DNA from: Vibrio variabilis
GTDB lineage: Bacteria > Pseudomonadota > Gammaproteobacteria > Enterobacterales > Vibrionaceae
Direction: 5' to 3'
Length of the DNA stretch: 32,150 nt
Assembly (NCBI RefSeq): GCF_003263785.1
Contig: NZ_JYJK01000058.1
Coordinates: 1 to 32,150, forward strand
Both the position numbers and the translations under genes were made by a program. Within the stretch, counting starts at the first letter, position 1, and the number at the start of each line of letters is the position of its first letter. Positions 8,108 to 17,776 of the stretch are shown here, in pieces. The notes below the pieces were generated by a model, which was not told the origin of the DNA, made no database searches, and was given only the letters and a program-made list of their open reading frames with translations.

Positions 8108-11100
8108 GTGAAAGACTTATTAAACTTTCTAAAAGCACAGCATAAGACCGAAGAATTTGATGCAATCAAAATCGGTCTATCTTCACCTGACATGATCCGT
8201 TCATGGTCTTTTGGTGAAGTTAAAAAACCAGAAACTATCAACTATCGTACGTTCAAGCCTGAGCGCGATGGTCTGTTCTGTGCGCGTATCTTTGGTCCAG
8301 TTAAAGACTACGAATGTCTTTGTGGCAAATATAAGCGTCTGAAGCACCGTGGTGTTATCTGTGAGAAGTGTGGTGTAGAAGTTACACAAACTAAAGTTCG
8401 TCGTGACCGCATGGGCCACATCGAGCTTGCGTCTCCAGTAGCTCACATCTGGTTCCTAAAATCGCTACCATCTCGTATCGGTTTGCTAATGGACATCCCA
8501 CTACGTGATATCGAGCGCGTTCTTTACTTCGAAATGTACGTAGTAACAGAGCCGGGTATGACGGATCTAGAAAAATCACAGATGCTTACTGAAGAAGAGT
8601 ATCTTGATCGTCTAGAAGAATGGGGTGATGAGTTCACTGCTAAGATGGGTGCAGAAGCGATCAAAGATCTGCTGTCTACTATGGACATGCACGCTGAAGC
8701 AGAGATGATGCGCGAAGAGCTTGAGTCTACAAACTCAGAAACTAAGCGTAAGAAAATCACTAAGCGTCTGAAGCTAGTTGAAGCGTTTATTCAATCAGGT
8801 AACAACCCTGAGTGGATGATCCTAACTGTGCTTCCGGTACTTCCGCCAGATCTACGTCCTCTAGTACCACTAGATGGAGGCCGTTTCGCAACGTCTGATC
8901 TGAACGACCTATACCGTCGCGTAATCAACCGTAACAACCGTTTGAAGCGTCTTCTAGAGCTAGCGGCTCCGGACATCATCGTACGTAACGAAAAGCGTAT
9001 GCTGCAAGAGTCTGTTGATGCCCTTCTAGATAACGGTCGTCGCGGTCGTGCGATCACAGGTTCGAACAAGCGTCCTCTGAAATCTCTTGCTGATATGATC
9101 AAGGGTAAACAAGGTCGTTTCCGTCAGAACCTACTAGGTAAGCGTGTAGACTACTCTGGCCGTTCTGTAATCACAGTAGGTCCATACCTTCGTCTGCACC
9201 AGTGTGGTCTTCCTAAGAAGATGGCACTAGAGCTATTCAAACCATTTATCTACAGCAAGCTAGAAACTCGTGGCATGGCGACGACAATCAAAGCAGCTAA
9301 GAAGATGGTAGAGCGCGAAGAAGCGATCGTTTGGGATATCCTAGACGAAGTAATCCGCGAACACCCAGTACTATTGAACCGTGCACCAACACTTCACCGT
9401 CTTGGTATCCAGGCGTTCGAACCAGTACTAATCGAAGGTAAAGCGATCCAGCTACACCCACTAGTGTGTGCGGCGTACAACGCGGACTTCGATGGTGACC
9501 AAATGGCGGTTCACGTGCCTCTAACTCTAGAAGCACAGCTTGAAGCTCGTACTCTGATGATGTCGACAAACAACATTCTGTCGCCAGCATCAGGTGATCC
9601 GATCATCGTACCTTCTCAGGACGTTGTATTGGGTCTGTACTACATGACACGTGACAAGATCAACGTGAAAGGTGAAGGTATGTACCTTGCTGGCCCTGAA
9701 GAGGCTGAGAAGGCATACCGTACTAAGAGCGCAGAGCTACACGCTCGCGTAAAAGTACGTATCACTGAAACGGTCGTTGACGAAGACGGCAACAGCACAA
9801 CTGAGACTAAGATGGTGGATACCACTATCGGTCGTGCAATGCTATGGCAAATCGTGCCAGCAGGTCTTCCATTCAGCTTGGTAAACCAAAAGCTAGGTAA
9901 GAAGCAAATCTCTAACCTACTGAACGAGGCTTACCGTAAGCTGGGTCTAAAAGACACTGTAATCTTCGCTGACCAAGTTATGTACGCTGGTTTTGCTTAC
10001 GCAGCACTTTCAGGTGTATCTGTTGGTATCGATGACATGGTTGTACCTCAAGCGAAGTACGACGAGATCGAATCAGCAGAAGAAGAAGTTCGCGAAATCC
10101 AGGATCAGTTCCAATCTGGTCTTGTAACAGCGGGTGAGCGCTACAACAAAGTGATCGATATTTGGGCATCGACCAACGATCGCGTAGCGAAAGCGATGAT
10201 GGACAACCTATCATCTGAAACGGTTATCAACCGTGACGGTGAAGAAGAGCAACAAGAGTCGTTCAACAGCATCTACATGATGGCTGACTCGGGCGCTCGT
10301 GGTTCTGCAGCTCAGATTCGTCAGCTTGCTGGTATGCGTGGTCTGATGGCACGTCCAGATGGTTCAATCATCGAGACGCCAATCACCGCGAACTTTAAAG
10401 AAGGTCTAAACGTACTTCAGTACTTTATCTCAACGCACGGTGCTCGTAAGGGTCTTGCGGATACGGCACTGAAAACAGCGAACTCGGGTTACCTAACTCG
10501 TCGTCTAGTAGACGTTGCTCAGGACGTAGTCGTTCACGAGCACGACTGTGGTACGCACGAAGGTATCCTAATGACTCCGCACATCGAAGGTGGTGACGTT
10601 AAAGTTGCACTTTCTGAGCTTGCGCTAGGTCGTGTAGTTGCTGAAGACGTTCTTAAGCCAGGTACTGAAGAAGTTCTGATCCCACGTAATACTCTGATTG
10701 ATGAGAAGTGGTGTCAGATCATGGAAGATAACTCTGTAGACAGCATGAAAGTGCGCTCAGTAGTTACCTGTGATGCAGACTTCGGTTGTTGTGCACAGTG
10801 TTACGGTCGTGACCTAGCACGTGGTCACCTAGTAAACCAAGGTGAAGCAGTGGGCGTTATCGCTGCTCAGTCTATCGGTGAGCCGGGTACACAGCTTACG
10901 ATGCGTACGTTCCACATCGGTGGTGCGGCATCTACTGCAGCAGCAGAGAACAGCATCCAAGCTAAGAACACAGGTTCTGTGAAACTTCACAACGCTAAGT
11001 TTGTTATCAACAAAGATAAGAAACTGGTTATCACCTCTCGTGCGTCAGAAATGACGATCATCGATGAGTTCGGTCGTACCAAAGAGAAGCACAAACTTCC

Positions 11101-12310
11101 TTACGGTTCACTACTGACTAAAGGTGACGGCGATGCAGTTCAAGCTGGTGAAACAGTAGCGAACTGGGAAGCGCACACGCTTCCAATCATCACTGAAGTA
11201 GCAGGTCGCATCCAGTTCGTAGACATGATCGACGGCGTAACTGTTTCTCGTCAAACAGATGACCTAACAGGTCTATCTTCAAGCGAAGTAACAGAAGCGG
11301 CAGCTCGCCCAGCAGCAGGTAAAGATATGCGTCCAGCAATCAAACTTGTTGATGAGCAAGGTAACGACGTAATGATCGCAGGCACTGAAATGCCAGCACT
11401 TTACTTCCTACCTGGTAAAGCGATCGTGAACATCGAAGATGGCGCAGAAGTAGGTGTGGGTGATACGCTAGCACGTATTCCACAGAAATCTGGCGGTAAC
11501 AAAGATATCACCGGTGGTCTACCTCGCGTTGCGGACCTATTCGAAGCTCGTAAGCCAAAAGAGCCAGCAATCCTTGCTGAGCACTCTGGTACCGTATCAT
11601 TCGGTAAAGAGACGAAAGGTAAGCGTCGTCTAATCATCACTCGTGATGGTGGCGATAACTACGAAGAGATGATTCCTAAGCATCGTCAGCTAAACGTGTT
11701 CGAAGGTGAGCGCGTAGAGCGTGGTGACGTCATCGCTGATGGTCCAGAAACTCCGCATGACATTCTACGTCTACGTGGTATTCACGCTGTGACTCAATAC
11801 ATCGCGAACGAAGTTCAAGAAGTATACCGTCTACAGGGTGTAAAGATTAACGATAAGCACATCGAGACTATCGTTCGTCAAATGCTACGTAAGTGTACTA
11901 TCACTCATGCTGGTGACTCTGAGTTCCTACCAGGCGAGCAGGTTGAATACTCAAGCGTTAAGATCGCAAACCGTCAGCTAGAAGCTGAAGGCAAAGAACT
12001 TGTACGTTTCGAGCGTGACCTACTAGGTATCACTAAGGCATCGCTAGCAACAGAATCGTTCATCTCTGCAGCATCGTTCCAAGAAACGACGCGCGTACTA
12101 ACAGAGGCAGCGGTATCTGGTAAGCGTGATGACCTACGTGGTCTGAAAGAGAACGTTATCGTGGGTCGTCTGATCCCAGCGGGTACGGGTTTTGCGTATC
12201 ACCAAGACCGTCAAGCTAAGCGTGACGAAGCTCAAGAAGGTCCATCAGCTGAACAAGCGACGGATAACCTAGCTGCGCTACTAAACGCAGGTTTCTCTTC
12301 TGACGAGTAA
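8108..12310 (+). CDS. rpoC: DNA-directed RNA polymerase subunit beta'
   Basis: The beta' subunit carries the catalytic magnesium site of RNA polymerase and the clamp. The 1400-residue protein is full length. It starts at GTG 8108, preceded by CAGGAG. The N-terminal zinc site has [19 protein letters not shown], near 70-88. The catalytic aspartates are D460, D462 and D464 in NADFDGD. The second zinc cluster includes [11 protein letters not shown] near 890-900, and the trigger loop begins in [16 protein letters not shown]. The protein ends with a short acidic tail. A strong terminator lies 18 bases past the stop. No frame breaks are seen over 4.2 kb. Confidence 0.98.
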   Translation: MKDLLNFLKAQHKTEEFDAIKIGLSSPDMIRSWSFGEVKKPETINYRTFKPERDGLFCARIFGPVKDYECLCGKYKRLKHRGVICEKCGVEVTQTKVRRDRMGHIELASPVAHIWFLKSLPSRIGLLMDIPLRDIERVLYFEMYVVTEPGMTDLEKSQMLTEEEYLDRLEEWGDEFTAKMGAEAIKDLLSTMDMHAEAEMMREELESTNSETKRKKITKRLKLVEAFIQSGNNPEWMILTVLPVLPPDLRPLVPLDGGRFATSDLNDLYRRVINRNNRLKRLLELAAPDIIVRNEKRMLQESVDALLDNGRRGRAITGSNKRPLKSLADMIKGKQGRFRQNLLGKRVDYSGRSVITVGPYLRLHQCGLPKKMALELFKPFIYSKLETRGMATTIKAAKKMVEREEAIVWDILDEVIREHPVLLNRAPTLHRLGIQAFEPVLIEGKAIQLHPLVCAAYNADFDGDQMAVHVPLTLEAQLEARTLMMSTNNILSPASGDPIIVPSQDVVLGLYYMTRDKINVKGEGMYLAGPEEAEKAYRTKSAELHARVKVRITETVVDEDGNSTTETKMVDTTIGRAMLWQIVPAGLPFSLVNQKLGKKQISNLLNEAYRKLGLKDTVIFADQVMYAGFAYAALSGVSVGIDDMVVPQAKYDEIESAEEEVREIQDQFQSGLVTAGERYNKVIDIWASTNDRVAKAMMDNLSSETVINRDGEEEQQESFNSIYMMADSGARGSAAQIRQLAGMRGLMARPDGSIIETPITANFKEGLNVLQYFISTHGARKGLADTALKTANSGYLTRRLVDVAQDVVVHEHDCGTHEGILMTPHIEGGDVKVALSELALGRVVAEDVLKPGTEEVLIPRNTLIDEKWCQIMEDNSVDSMKVRSVVTCDADFGCCAQCYGRDLARGHLVNQGEAVGVIAAQSIGEPGTQLTMRTFHIGGAASTAAAENSIQAKNTGSVKLHNAKFVINKDKKLVITSRASEMTIIDEFGRTKEKHKLPYGSLLTKGDGDAVQAGETVANWEAHTLPIITEVAGRIQFVDMIDGVTVSRQTDDLTGLSSSEVTEAAARPAAGKDMRPAIKLVDEQGNDVMIAGTEMPALYFLPGKAIVNIEDGAEVGVGDTLARIPQKSGGNKDITGGLPRVADLFEARKPKEPAILAEHSGTVSFGKETKGKRRLIITRDGGDNYEEMIPKHRQLNVFEGERVERGDVIADGPETPHDILRLRGIHAVTQYIANEVQEVYRLQGVKINDKHIETIVRQMLRKCTITHAGDSEFLPGEQVEYSSVKIANRQLEAEGKELVRFERDLLGITKASLATESFISAASFQETTRVLTEAAVSGKRDDLRGLKENVIVGRLIPAGTGFAYHQDRQAKRDEAQEGPSAEQATDNLAALLNAGFSSDE

Positions 12311-12327
12311 TCGCAGAGCGAAATGAC

Positions 12328-12353
12328 AAAAGGCGCCGAAAGGCGCCTTTTTT
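12328..12353 (+). terminator. Terminator of the rpoBC operon
   Basis: AAAAGGCGCC and GGCGCCTTTTTT pair perfectly around a GAAA tetraloop. It lies 18 bases after the rpoC stop. Because it is almost self-complementary at both ends it may also stop leftward transcripts. Confidence 0.95.
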
Positions 12354-12426
12354 GTATCTGTAAGAAAGTGGACAACCGACAAGAACTTGGAGCAGTTAAC
12401 AGCAGCTAGAGACAATCTTTCGGTGC

Positions 12427-12457
12427 AAAAACTCAGACTGCACTTCGAGTACAGTCT
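12427..12457 (-). terminator. Terminator of rsd
   Basis: Read on the minus strand, AGACTGTACT-CGA-AGTGCAGTCT forms a ten-pair stem with one U-G pair, followed by GAGTTTTT. It lies 25 bases past the rsd stop and faces the rpoC terminator, as expected for convergent genes. Confidence 0.75.
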
Positions 12458-12481
12458 TAATCGACAATATCCAGTGGTTTA

Positions 12482-12970
12482 TTACGCACCTGGCGGAATC
12501 GCCAAACTGTCCGCAATCAGCTGAATCAGCTTATCTTCCACTTCAAAGCGCAGCTCAAGTATCTCACCAACTTTAGACATATCTTCCTCGAAACCCGGAA
12601 GCTCATCTTCAAAAGACACCTGTACATACTTGTCGTTAAACTCAAGCAGTGGGTCGGTAGTCAGAACGATCTTCGCGTAGGTCGCATCGATATCATCGTT
12701 GGTCTTAAAACCTGTCGCTTTCCACTTATCCATCACCATGTCGTAGATTTTAAAGTGGCCTTCGGAGATGTAGTCAACGAGATGATCACAAAAGGAGCTG
12801 ATTTCTTTCGCAGAGGGAAGCTCAACCACGTTAGATTGGGCGTGAGCAGGTTGAAGTGAGCCGAGCTTACAGTATTCAACAATAAGCGCTTGTCTGGTTT
12901 CTAGCCAGTGGTCGATGACCTCGCTAGAGCCACCCCATTGTTCTTGTACTTGTTTGAATTTATTTAACAT
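12482..12970 (-). CDS. rsd: Regulator of sigma D (anti-sigma 70 factor Rsd)
   Basis: Rsd binds sigma-70 region 4 and shifts polymerase towards alternative sigma factors in stationary phase. In E. coli it also stimulates SpoT synthetase, which is notable since spoT lies in this window. The 162-residue protein, from MLNKFKQVQEQW, has the family features: WLETRQALIVEYCKL near 22-36, the helix HLVDYISEGHFKIYD, and the C-terminal LELRFEVEDKLIQLI. I start at ATG 12970 because GAGGA lies seven bases upstream. The reading frame could extend to 13051, but that part lacks family support. It is convergent with rpoC, and its own terminator is present. Confidence 0.93.
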   Translation of the reverse strand: MLNKFKQVQEQWGGSSEVIDHWLETRQALIVEYCKLGSLQPAHAQSNVVELPSAKEISSFCDHLVDYISEGHFKIYDMVMDKWKATGFKTNDDIDATYAKIVLTTDPLLEFNDKYVQVSFEDELPGFEEDMSKVGEILELRFEVEDKLIQLIADSLAIPPGA

Positions 12971-13012
12971 GACCATGTCCTCATGATCGGCACTGCAATT
13001 GGCAGCTGCACG

Positions 13013-13087
13013 CTTTGTAATGACAAAGAGTAAAGAGAAATCGTTTCTCATTTACCAGAATTAGAATTTCGAGTTTTCTAGCTGGTA
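13013..13087. promoter_or_regulatory. Inverted repeats in the rsd-nudC divergent spacer
   Basis: Two symmetric elements lie between the divergent starts. CTTTGT-AATG-ACAAAG is at 13013-13028. TACCAG (13053-13058) with CTGGTA (13082-13087), reinforced by TAGAA/TTCTA inside, forms a longer imperfect stem. I cannot place convincing promoters on either strand. They could be operators or a 5' leader fold of either gene. Confidence 0.3.
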
Positions 13088-13139
13088 TGAAATTAGATTG
13101 CCAGTAAAATGGTCGAACTGCAAGTGAAGAGGATTGATG

Positions 13140-13922
13140 ATGTTAAAAAAAAGTAAAGTAACCATTCGTCAAGCTTATTGGTGTGTGGTGTTAGGGAACG
13201 AGCTTTGGCTTGCAGATGGCGATGTTCCGTTTGGCTCAGCAGAGCAATTTTCCCTACCTGCCGAGCAAGCGATTCAAGTGGGTGAGTTTGAAGGTCACCC
13301 TGTGATGTGGCTGAACGATGCCGACATAGACGGCGAGCGAGAACTGACATCGCTACGCGAACTGCTTCACTTGCCAGAAGCGCTGTTCTATCAACTCTCG
13401 AAAGCGATTCAATATGGCTACATGAGCCAATCTATGCGTTTTTGTCCTCAGTGCGGAGGTCGCAACCATCTCAACCACAATCAGCTCGCAATGCAGTGTC
13501 AGGACTGCAGAACGCTGCATTATCCGCGCATTTTCCCATGTATTATTGTTGCCGTTCGAAAAGGGCAGCAAATCTTGCTCGCTCAGCACAACCGCCACGC
13601 GGGTGGGATGTACACGGTAATTGCGGGTTTTCTGGAAGTGGGCGAAACACTCGAGACTTGCGTTGCCCGTGAAGTGGAAGAAGAAACCGGAATTAAGGTG
13701 GGCAACATCCGCTATTTTGGCAGTCAGCCATGGGCATTTCCATCGAGCATGATGATGGCGTTTCTTGCCGACTACGAAAGTGGTGAGATCAAGCCGGATT
13801 ACACGGAACTTAAAGACGCGCAGTGGTTTGATACCAAGGAACTGCCTCTAGTAGCACCGGAAGGAACGATTGCTAGAGCGCTGATTCATGCCACGGTCGA
13901 CGCCGCTTCGGCAGAAAAATGA
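13140..13922 (+). CDS. nudC: NAD(+) diphosphatase / NAD-decapping Nudix enzyme NudC
   Basis: NudC hydrolyses NAD(H) to NMN(H) and AMP and removes NAD caps from RNA. The 260-residue protein has an N-terminal domain (about 1-97), then a zinc ribbon with C102, C105, C120 and C123. The Nudix box G163-x5-E169-x7-R177-E-V-x-E-E-x-G-I follows, and then the NudC-specific SQPWAFPSS at about 195-203. All key residues are present. ATG 13140 is chosen because AGAGGA ends six bases upstream; ATG 13137 is equally in frame. The same rpoC-rsd-nudC-hemE order is known in vibrios. It may be transcribed alone, as hemE starts 307 bases later. Confidence 0.94.
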   Translation: MLKKSKVTIRQAYWCVVLGNELWLADGDVPFGSAEQFSLPAEQAIQVGEFEGHPVMWLNDADIDGERELTSLRELLHLPEALFYQLSKAIQYGYMSQSMRFCPQCGGRNHLNHNQLAMQCQDCRTLHYPRIFPCIIVAVRKGQQILLAQHNRHAGGMYTVIAGFLEVGETLETCVAREVEEETGIKVGNIRYFGSQPWAFPSSMMMAFLADYESGEIKPDYTELKDAQWFDTKELPLVAPEGTIARALIHATVDAASAEK

Positions 13923-13923
13923 C

Positions 13924-13948
13924 AAAAAAACCCTCCGCGTGCGGAGGG
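13924..13948 (-). terminator. Leftward intrinsic terminator with no leftward gene
   Basis: On the minus strand CCCTCCG-CACG-CGGAGGG is followed by TTTTTTT. On the plus strand no T run follows the stem, so it would not be a normal terminator for nudC, whose stop it abuts. No minus-strand reading frame lies to its right before hemE. Confidence 0.75.
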
Positions 13949-13996
13949 GGTAAGTAAGATGTCGTTATGAGATGCTGAGTCCTAAGACTCAGTAGT
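13924..13996 (-). ncRNA. Candidate small RNA between hemE and nudC
   Basis: This is inferred from the leftward terminator at 13924-13948. Upstream of it on the minus strand are a perfect CTGAGTC-TTAG-GACTCAG hairpin (13975-13992) and a pyrimidine-rich single-stranded linker. That is the layout of many Hfq-dependent small RNAs. A weak TTGTTT, 18 bases, AATACT promoter would start it just before the hairpin. I do not recognise it as a named RNA. The remaining spacer to hemE (13997-14229) shows no gene; a ribosome site GGAGA precedes hemE. Confidence 0.3.
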
Positions 13997-14229
13997 ATTA
14001 TTGTAATTTTCGCTAGCAAACAAACTTTTAACATTCCTTCCCGCCATTGGCAAACTCACCTCAAAACTGCGTATTGATAATATGATCTGCTTTGCAAAGT
14101 GACTCTTTTTTGAGCGTTCGCGCAGCATACTGGATGACCCTCAAAATTTAGTAAAAGAATTGTTATCTAAGGCTGCCAACCATGAATGAATAGCGGTAAA
14201 CTAACGCCTTTCGAATTGGAGAAAAAAGA

Positions 14230-15296
14230 ATGACGGAATTAAAGAACGATCGCTATCTTCGAGCGTTGCTAAAGCAGCCTGTAGATTACACACCAGTATG
14301 GATGATGCGCCAGGCTGGCCGCTATCTACCAGAATATCGTGAGACTCGCTCTGTGGCGGGTGATTTCATGTCACTGTGTAAGAATGCAGAGTTAGCGTCT
14401 GAGGTGACCCTTCAGCCACTACGCCGTTTCCCGCTAGATGCCGCCATTCTATTTTCTGACATCTTGACGATTCCAGATGCAATGGGTCTAGGCTTGTATT
14501 TTGAAGCGGGTGAAGGTCCTAAGTTTGAGCGTCCGATCACTTGCAAAGCAGATGTCGACAAGATTGGCATTCCAGATCCAGAAGGTGAGCTGAAATACGT
14601 TATGAATGCGGTTCGTCAGATCCGTAAAGACCTAAACGGTGATGTACCACTTATCGGCTTCTCTGGAAGCCCATGGACGCTGGCGACTTACATGGTTGAA
14701 GGTGGTAGCTCGAAAGCATTCACTAAGATCAAAAAGATGATGTACGCAGAGCCACAAATCCTGCATGCCCTTCTCGATAAGCTAGCAGACAGCGTCATTG
14801 AATATCTAAATGCACAGATCAAAGCCGGTGCACAATCTGTCATGGTATTTGATACTTGGGGCGGCGTATTAACACCTCGCGACTACAACCTGTTCTCACT
14901 TCAGTACATGCACAAGATTGTCGATGGCCTGATTCGTGAAAACGAAGGTCGCCGCGTTCCAGTGACCTTGTTCACTAAGAACGGTGGTATGTGGCTAGAG
15001 CAGATCGCAGCAACGGGCTGTGATGCGGTTGGTCTAGACTGGACCATTAACATTGCCGATGCCAAAGCTCGCGTGGGTGACAAAGTGGCGCTGCAAGGAA
15101 CATGGATCCCTCGATGCTTTACGCACAACCTGAGCGTATTCGTGAAGAAGTGGCGACTATTCTAGAAGGCTTTGGCGACGGTGGTACAGGTCACGTATTC
15201 AACCTTGGCCACGGTATTCACCTTGATGTACCGCCAGAAAACGCGGGCGTATTTGTTGAGGCGGTTCACGAGTTATCTAAGCCTTACCATAAGTAA
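14230..15296 (+). pseudogene. hemE: Uroporphyrinogen decarboxylase HemE, frame broken near the C terminus
   Basis: HemE decarboxylates uroporphyrinogen III to coproporphyrinogen III in haem synthesis. The first 293 or so residues are intact, with the family start [30 protein letters not shown], the catalytic aspartate in [15 protein letters not shown], and [11 protein letters not shown]. At 15099-15100 the sequence reads GGAACATGG where GGAAACATGG restores [19 protein letters not shown] and the remaining frame to 15296. The repaired length of 355 residues equals the family's. One A is missing from a run of three. Because haem synthesis depends on this gene, sequence error is more likely than true loss. 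GGAGA precedes the start and a terminator follows at 15375. Confidence 0.93.
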
Positions 15297-15374
15297 TGTG
15301 TTGATATACCAAGCGCTTGACCGGGCTTTACTGTCTAAGCTGCTGCATCTAAGCGACTGTGTCTAAATAGTGAG

Positions 15375-15411
15375 ATGCCGTCATTTCCTCATTGGAGTTG
15401 GCGGCATTTTT
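15375..15411 (+). terminator. Terminator of hemE
   Basis: ATGCCG (15375-15380) pairs with CGGCAT (15402-15407) and TTTTTG follows. The long loop has room for a second weak stem. It lies about 80 bases after the hemE stop. Confidence 0.65.
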
Positions 15412-15461
15412 GTATCCTCTTGACTACGCTTTAACTAGGTTTCGTTCAACGAGGCAACCTT

Positions 15462-15989
15462 ATGTATAAAGTGTTTCTCTCCTTGCTCGCCTCTGCGCTC
15501 ATAGCCACAGGCTGTGCTTCTGATGTCGCAACTGACTATAATGCCGGCGTGAATTTTTCCGCGTTCAACACTTATCAATATCAAGAAAATGAAGCTACGC
15601 CTCTGAGCCTTGATGGTGCGCGTATTAAGCAAGCGGTCGACAATGAACTCGGTATCCGCGGCTTTACGATGATAGAGCAGGGCGCAGACCTTGTGGTTCG
15701 CTATGACATTTTGGAAGGCACCGAGCTTCGAGCGGATGGACCCAGTTTCGGTTTTGGCTTTGGTACCGGCAGCTATAACAGTGGCTATGGTGTTGGCGTT
15801 CGTACCCCAACACGTGTCAAAGAGAAGAAGTTCGGCAAATTGGCCGTTGAACTGGTTGACCCAAAAACCAATGATGTCGTTTGGCGCTCTGTCTCACAGC
15901 GACAGTTAACGGAAACGATGGAACCTGCTGATAGAGACGCTTTTGTTCAGGAACAGGTTCATAAGATGTTTGAGGAATATCCGCGATAA
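15462..15989 (+). CDS. DUF4136 domain lipoprotein
   Basis: This is a small predicted lipoprotein of 175 residues. The signal segment MYKVFLSLLASALIATGC ends in a lipobox, with the lipid-anchored cysteine at 18, followed by ASDVATDYN. The mature part resembles the DUF4136 family: the early AGVNFSAFNTYQY, a glycine-rich stretch FGFGFGTGSYNSGYG near 97-111, and KKFGKLAVELVDPKTNDVVWRS. The role of that family is not known. GAGG lies seven bases before the ATG. A serine or alanine at +2 would favour outer-membrane sorting, and here it is alanine. It is convergent with the next gene, with a repeat element in between. Confidence 0.85.
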   Translation: MYKVFLSLLASALIATGCASDVATDYNAGVNFSAFNTYQYQENEATPLSLDGARIKQAVDNELGIRGFTMIEQGADLVVRYDILEGTELRADGPSFGFGFGTGSYNSGYGVGVRTPTRVKEKKFGKLAVELVDPKTNDVVWRSVSQRQLTETMEPADRDAFVQEQVHKMFEEYPR

Positions 15990-16000
15990 GAGCGGTTGAA

Positions 16001-16095
16001 GAGCGGTTCTATGGCCCTATGGGGAGGGCCAATGCTGATTGTTTTAAGTTGTTGACAGCGCTTGTTTTATGGGTTTTTCGAACCACAGAACCCTA
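16001..16095. repeat. Short-unit intergenic repeat element, locus A
   Basis: Between the convergent lipoprotein and dehydrogenase genes lies GAGCGGTTCTATGG near 16001-16014. A perfect hairpin TGGCCCT-ATGGGG-AGGGCCA follows at 16012-16031. After 45 bases without visible features comes an opposite-strand copy, ACCACAGAACCCTA (16082-16095), which contains the dehydrogenase's stop codon. The two ends are inverted versions of GGTTCTRTGG. The hairpin may terminate the lipoprotein transcript. Confidence 0.55.
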
Positions 16096-17019
16096 ATACC
16101 CACGCTCAAAATCAATCAAATTCTGCAACTGAAACCCATCACGCCAACGCAGATAGTTCTCTGCGAAAATATCCACCACCTGCTCAGGGAAGCTAATGGC
16201 CGCTATGTGAGGTGTGACGGTCACATTTGGATTACTCCAATACGGGCACTCTTGTGAGATAGGCTCATCAATAAACACATCCAAAAATGCATGTACCAAA
16301 TGGCCTCGCTCCAGAGCTTGAAGCAGAGCATTGCCGTCGACGGTTTGACCTCGCCCGACATTAAAAAACAGGGCATGGCGACAGGCAGAGAACAATTGTT
16401 CATTAAAAAGGCCATCGGTGGTTGGGGTATTCGGAAGCGTATTAACGATGATGTCTGCGCTCTCAAGTGCTTTGCCCGCTTCATTGATATGGTAGGTTTC
16501 TGCAAACGCACTTTGTCTTGGTGGAATGCCGGTACGATTAACACCAATAGGAACAATGCCAAGTGCTTTCACTGTGTTGGCTAAGTGGCTACCGATGGCA
16601 CCCGTACCAAAAATAACCATGCGTTTGCCGATCATCGATTGATAAGTGTGAGGCTGCCAATCACGTTTTTGTTGCTGCTGGCGGTAAAGGTCGAAATGTC
16701 GGAAATAGCCAATCGAGTAACCCAGAACATATTCACTGATCTGCTGACCAAAAATGCCTTTCACATTGGTGAGCTTGTAATCCTTGCGAAGTGACTCACC
16801 AAGCAGCGCATCGATACCTGCGTACGTAGACTGGACCCATTCTAACTCTTTAGCGTCATCCAATTGTGATGTCAGTTTTGGTGGTGCCGCTAACAAGATG
16901 GTTGCACCACCGATCTCGGTAGTGATTTCGAGATCTGGCAACTGTTTGCTTTCAAGGAGCTTTCGGTAGTGGTCATTGTTGTCCGTCACAAGTGCTAAGC
17001 GATGCTTTTGCGTCGTCAT
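16093..17019 (-). CDS. D-2-hydroxyacid dehydrogenase, GhrA-like (glyoxylate/hydroxypyruvate reductase type)
   Basis: This is an NAD(P)-dependent reductase of 2-keto acids. The 308-residue protein has the split catalytic domain at its ends and a Rossmann domain in the middle, with GTGAIG at 138-143. The catalytic set is present: R223 in NVGRGQTVDG, E252 in FIDEP, and H271 in TPHIAA. The lack of an acidic residue but presence of NRTG (161-164) after the second strand suggests NADPH preference. Length and motifs fit the GhrA branch, but the substrate cannot be set from sequence. The start at 17019 has GGAA nine bases upstream. It is divergent from yjaG, with a 65-base spacer. The TAG stop lies inside a repeat element. 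Confidence 0.85.
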   Translation of the reverse strand: MTTQKHRLALVTDNNDHYRKLLESKQLPDLEITTEIGGATILLAAPPKLTSQLDDAKELEWVQSTYAGIDALLGESLRKDYKLTNVKGIFGQQISEYVLGYSIGYFRHFDLYRQQQQKRDWQPHTYQSMIGKRMVIFGTGAIGSHLANTVKALGIVPIGVNRTGIPPRQSAFAETYHINEAGKALESADIIVNTLPNTPTTDGLFNEQLFSACRHALFFNVGRGQTVDGNALLQALERGHLVHAFLDVFIDEPISQECPYWSNPNVTVTPHIAAISFPEQVVDIFAENYLRWRDGFQLQNLIDFERGY

Positions 17020-17084
17020 TTCTGGCTATTCCCTATCCGTTTGGTTACACTTCCGCAGACTATATTCACTACGGCAGAGCGACC

Positions 17085-17672
17085 ATGTTAAAGAACCCTA
17101 TTCAGGTACGTATCGAAAAATTTGAGCCTTGGCAGCATATCACTTTTATGACCTGTTTGTGCGAGCGTATGTACCCCAACTTCGCTATGTTCTGTGAGCA
17201 AACCGAGTTTGCTGAAGCGCGCGTGTACCGCAATATTTTGGATGCGGTATGGGAACTGCTGACGGTGAAAACCGCCAAAATCAACTTCGAAAAGCAGCTT
17301 GAGAAGCTAGAAGAGGTTATTCCGAATTCGGAAGATTTCGAGATGTACGGCGTCTATCCAGCGATTGATGCGTGTTTTGCCTTATCGACTCTACTGCACG
17401 GTTTGCTCGATCGTGATTACTTACTGGAATCGACACTTAAGATCAGTCAACAGTCTGTCGCGACCGTGGCTCAGCTTGAACAAGCCGAAACCGGTGTAGA
17501 AATCACCAATGAGAACCAAAAAGAAAACGAAGCTGTGTGTGAAGAGTGGGATATTCAGTGGGCCATCTTCCGTCCGCTACGCGATTGCACAGAGCGTGAT
17601 ATCGAACTGATTAAAGACTTACGTGCAGAGCTGAAAGAGCAGGGTATGAGTAATATTGGGGTAGAGATTTAA
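17085..17672 (+). CDS. yjaG: DUF416 family protein YjaG
   Basis: YjaG is a conserved cytoplasmic protein of unknown function, found near hemE in E. coli too. The 195-residue product starts MLKNPIQVRIEKFEPWQHITF and keeps the family's FMTCLCERMYPNFAMFCEQ segment near 23-41. It also has FEMYGVYPAIDACFALS near 85-101, EEWDIQWAIF, and the ERDIELIKDLRAEL C-terminal helix. I use ATG 17085; the frame could open at 16992, but the extra residues are not family-like and would overlap the divergent dehydrogenase. The stop is followed after five bases by repeat locus B. Confidence 0.9.
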   Translation: MLKNPIQVRIEKFEPWQHITFMTCLCERMYPNFAMFCEQTEFAEARVYRNILDAVWELLTVKTAKINFEKQLEKLEEVIPNSEDFEMYGVYPAIDACFALSTLLHGLLDRDYLLESTLKISQQSVATVAQLEQAETGVEITNENQKENEAVCEEWDIQWAIFRPLRDCTERDIELIKDLRAELKEQGMSNIGVEI

Positions 17673-17677
17673 AAAGC

Positions 17678-17776
17678 GGACCTATGGTTCTCTGGCCCTG
17701 TGGAATGTTTATTTGATGGTGTTAAGCACACACAATCTCCCACAGGACCACAGGACCAAAGGATCACAGAACCCTA
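17678..17776. repeat. Short-unit intergenic repeat element, locus B
   Basis: This fills the whole gap between convergent yjaG and greB. The left arm (17678-17705) contains GGACCTATGGTTCTCTGG and CCCTGTGG. The right arm (17738-17776) contains CCACAGGA twice, CCAAAGGA and TCACAGAA in 8-base register, then CCCTA with the greB stop. The innermost arms pair well (CCCTGTGG with CCACAGG), so an RNA from either strand could fold a long imperfect hairpin that may serve both genes as a terminator. Confidence 0.65.

Noticed and set aside
16291..16794. Plus-strand reading frames opposite the GhrA-like gene
   Set aside because: They have no family resemblance or ribosome site, and the minus-strand gene has full catalytic motifs over the same bases.
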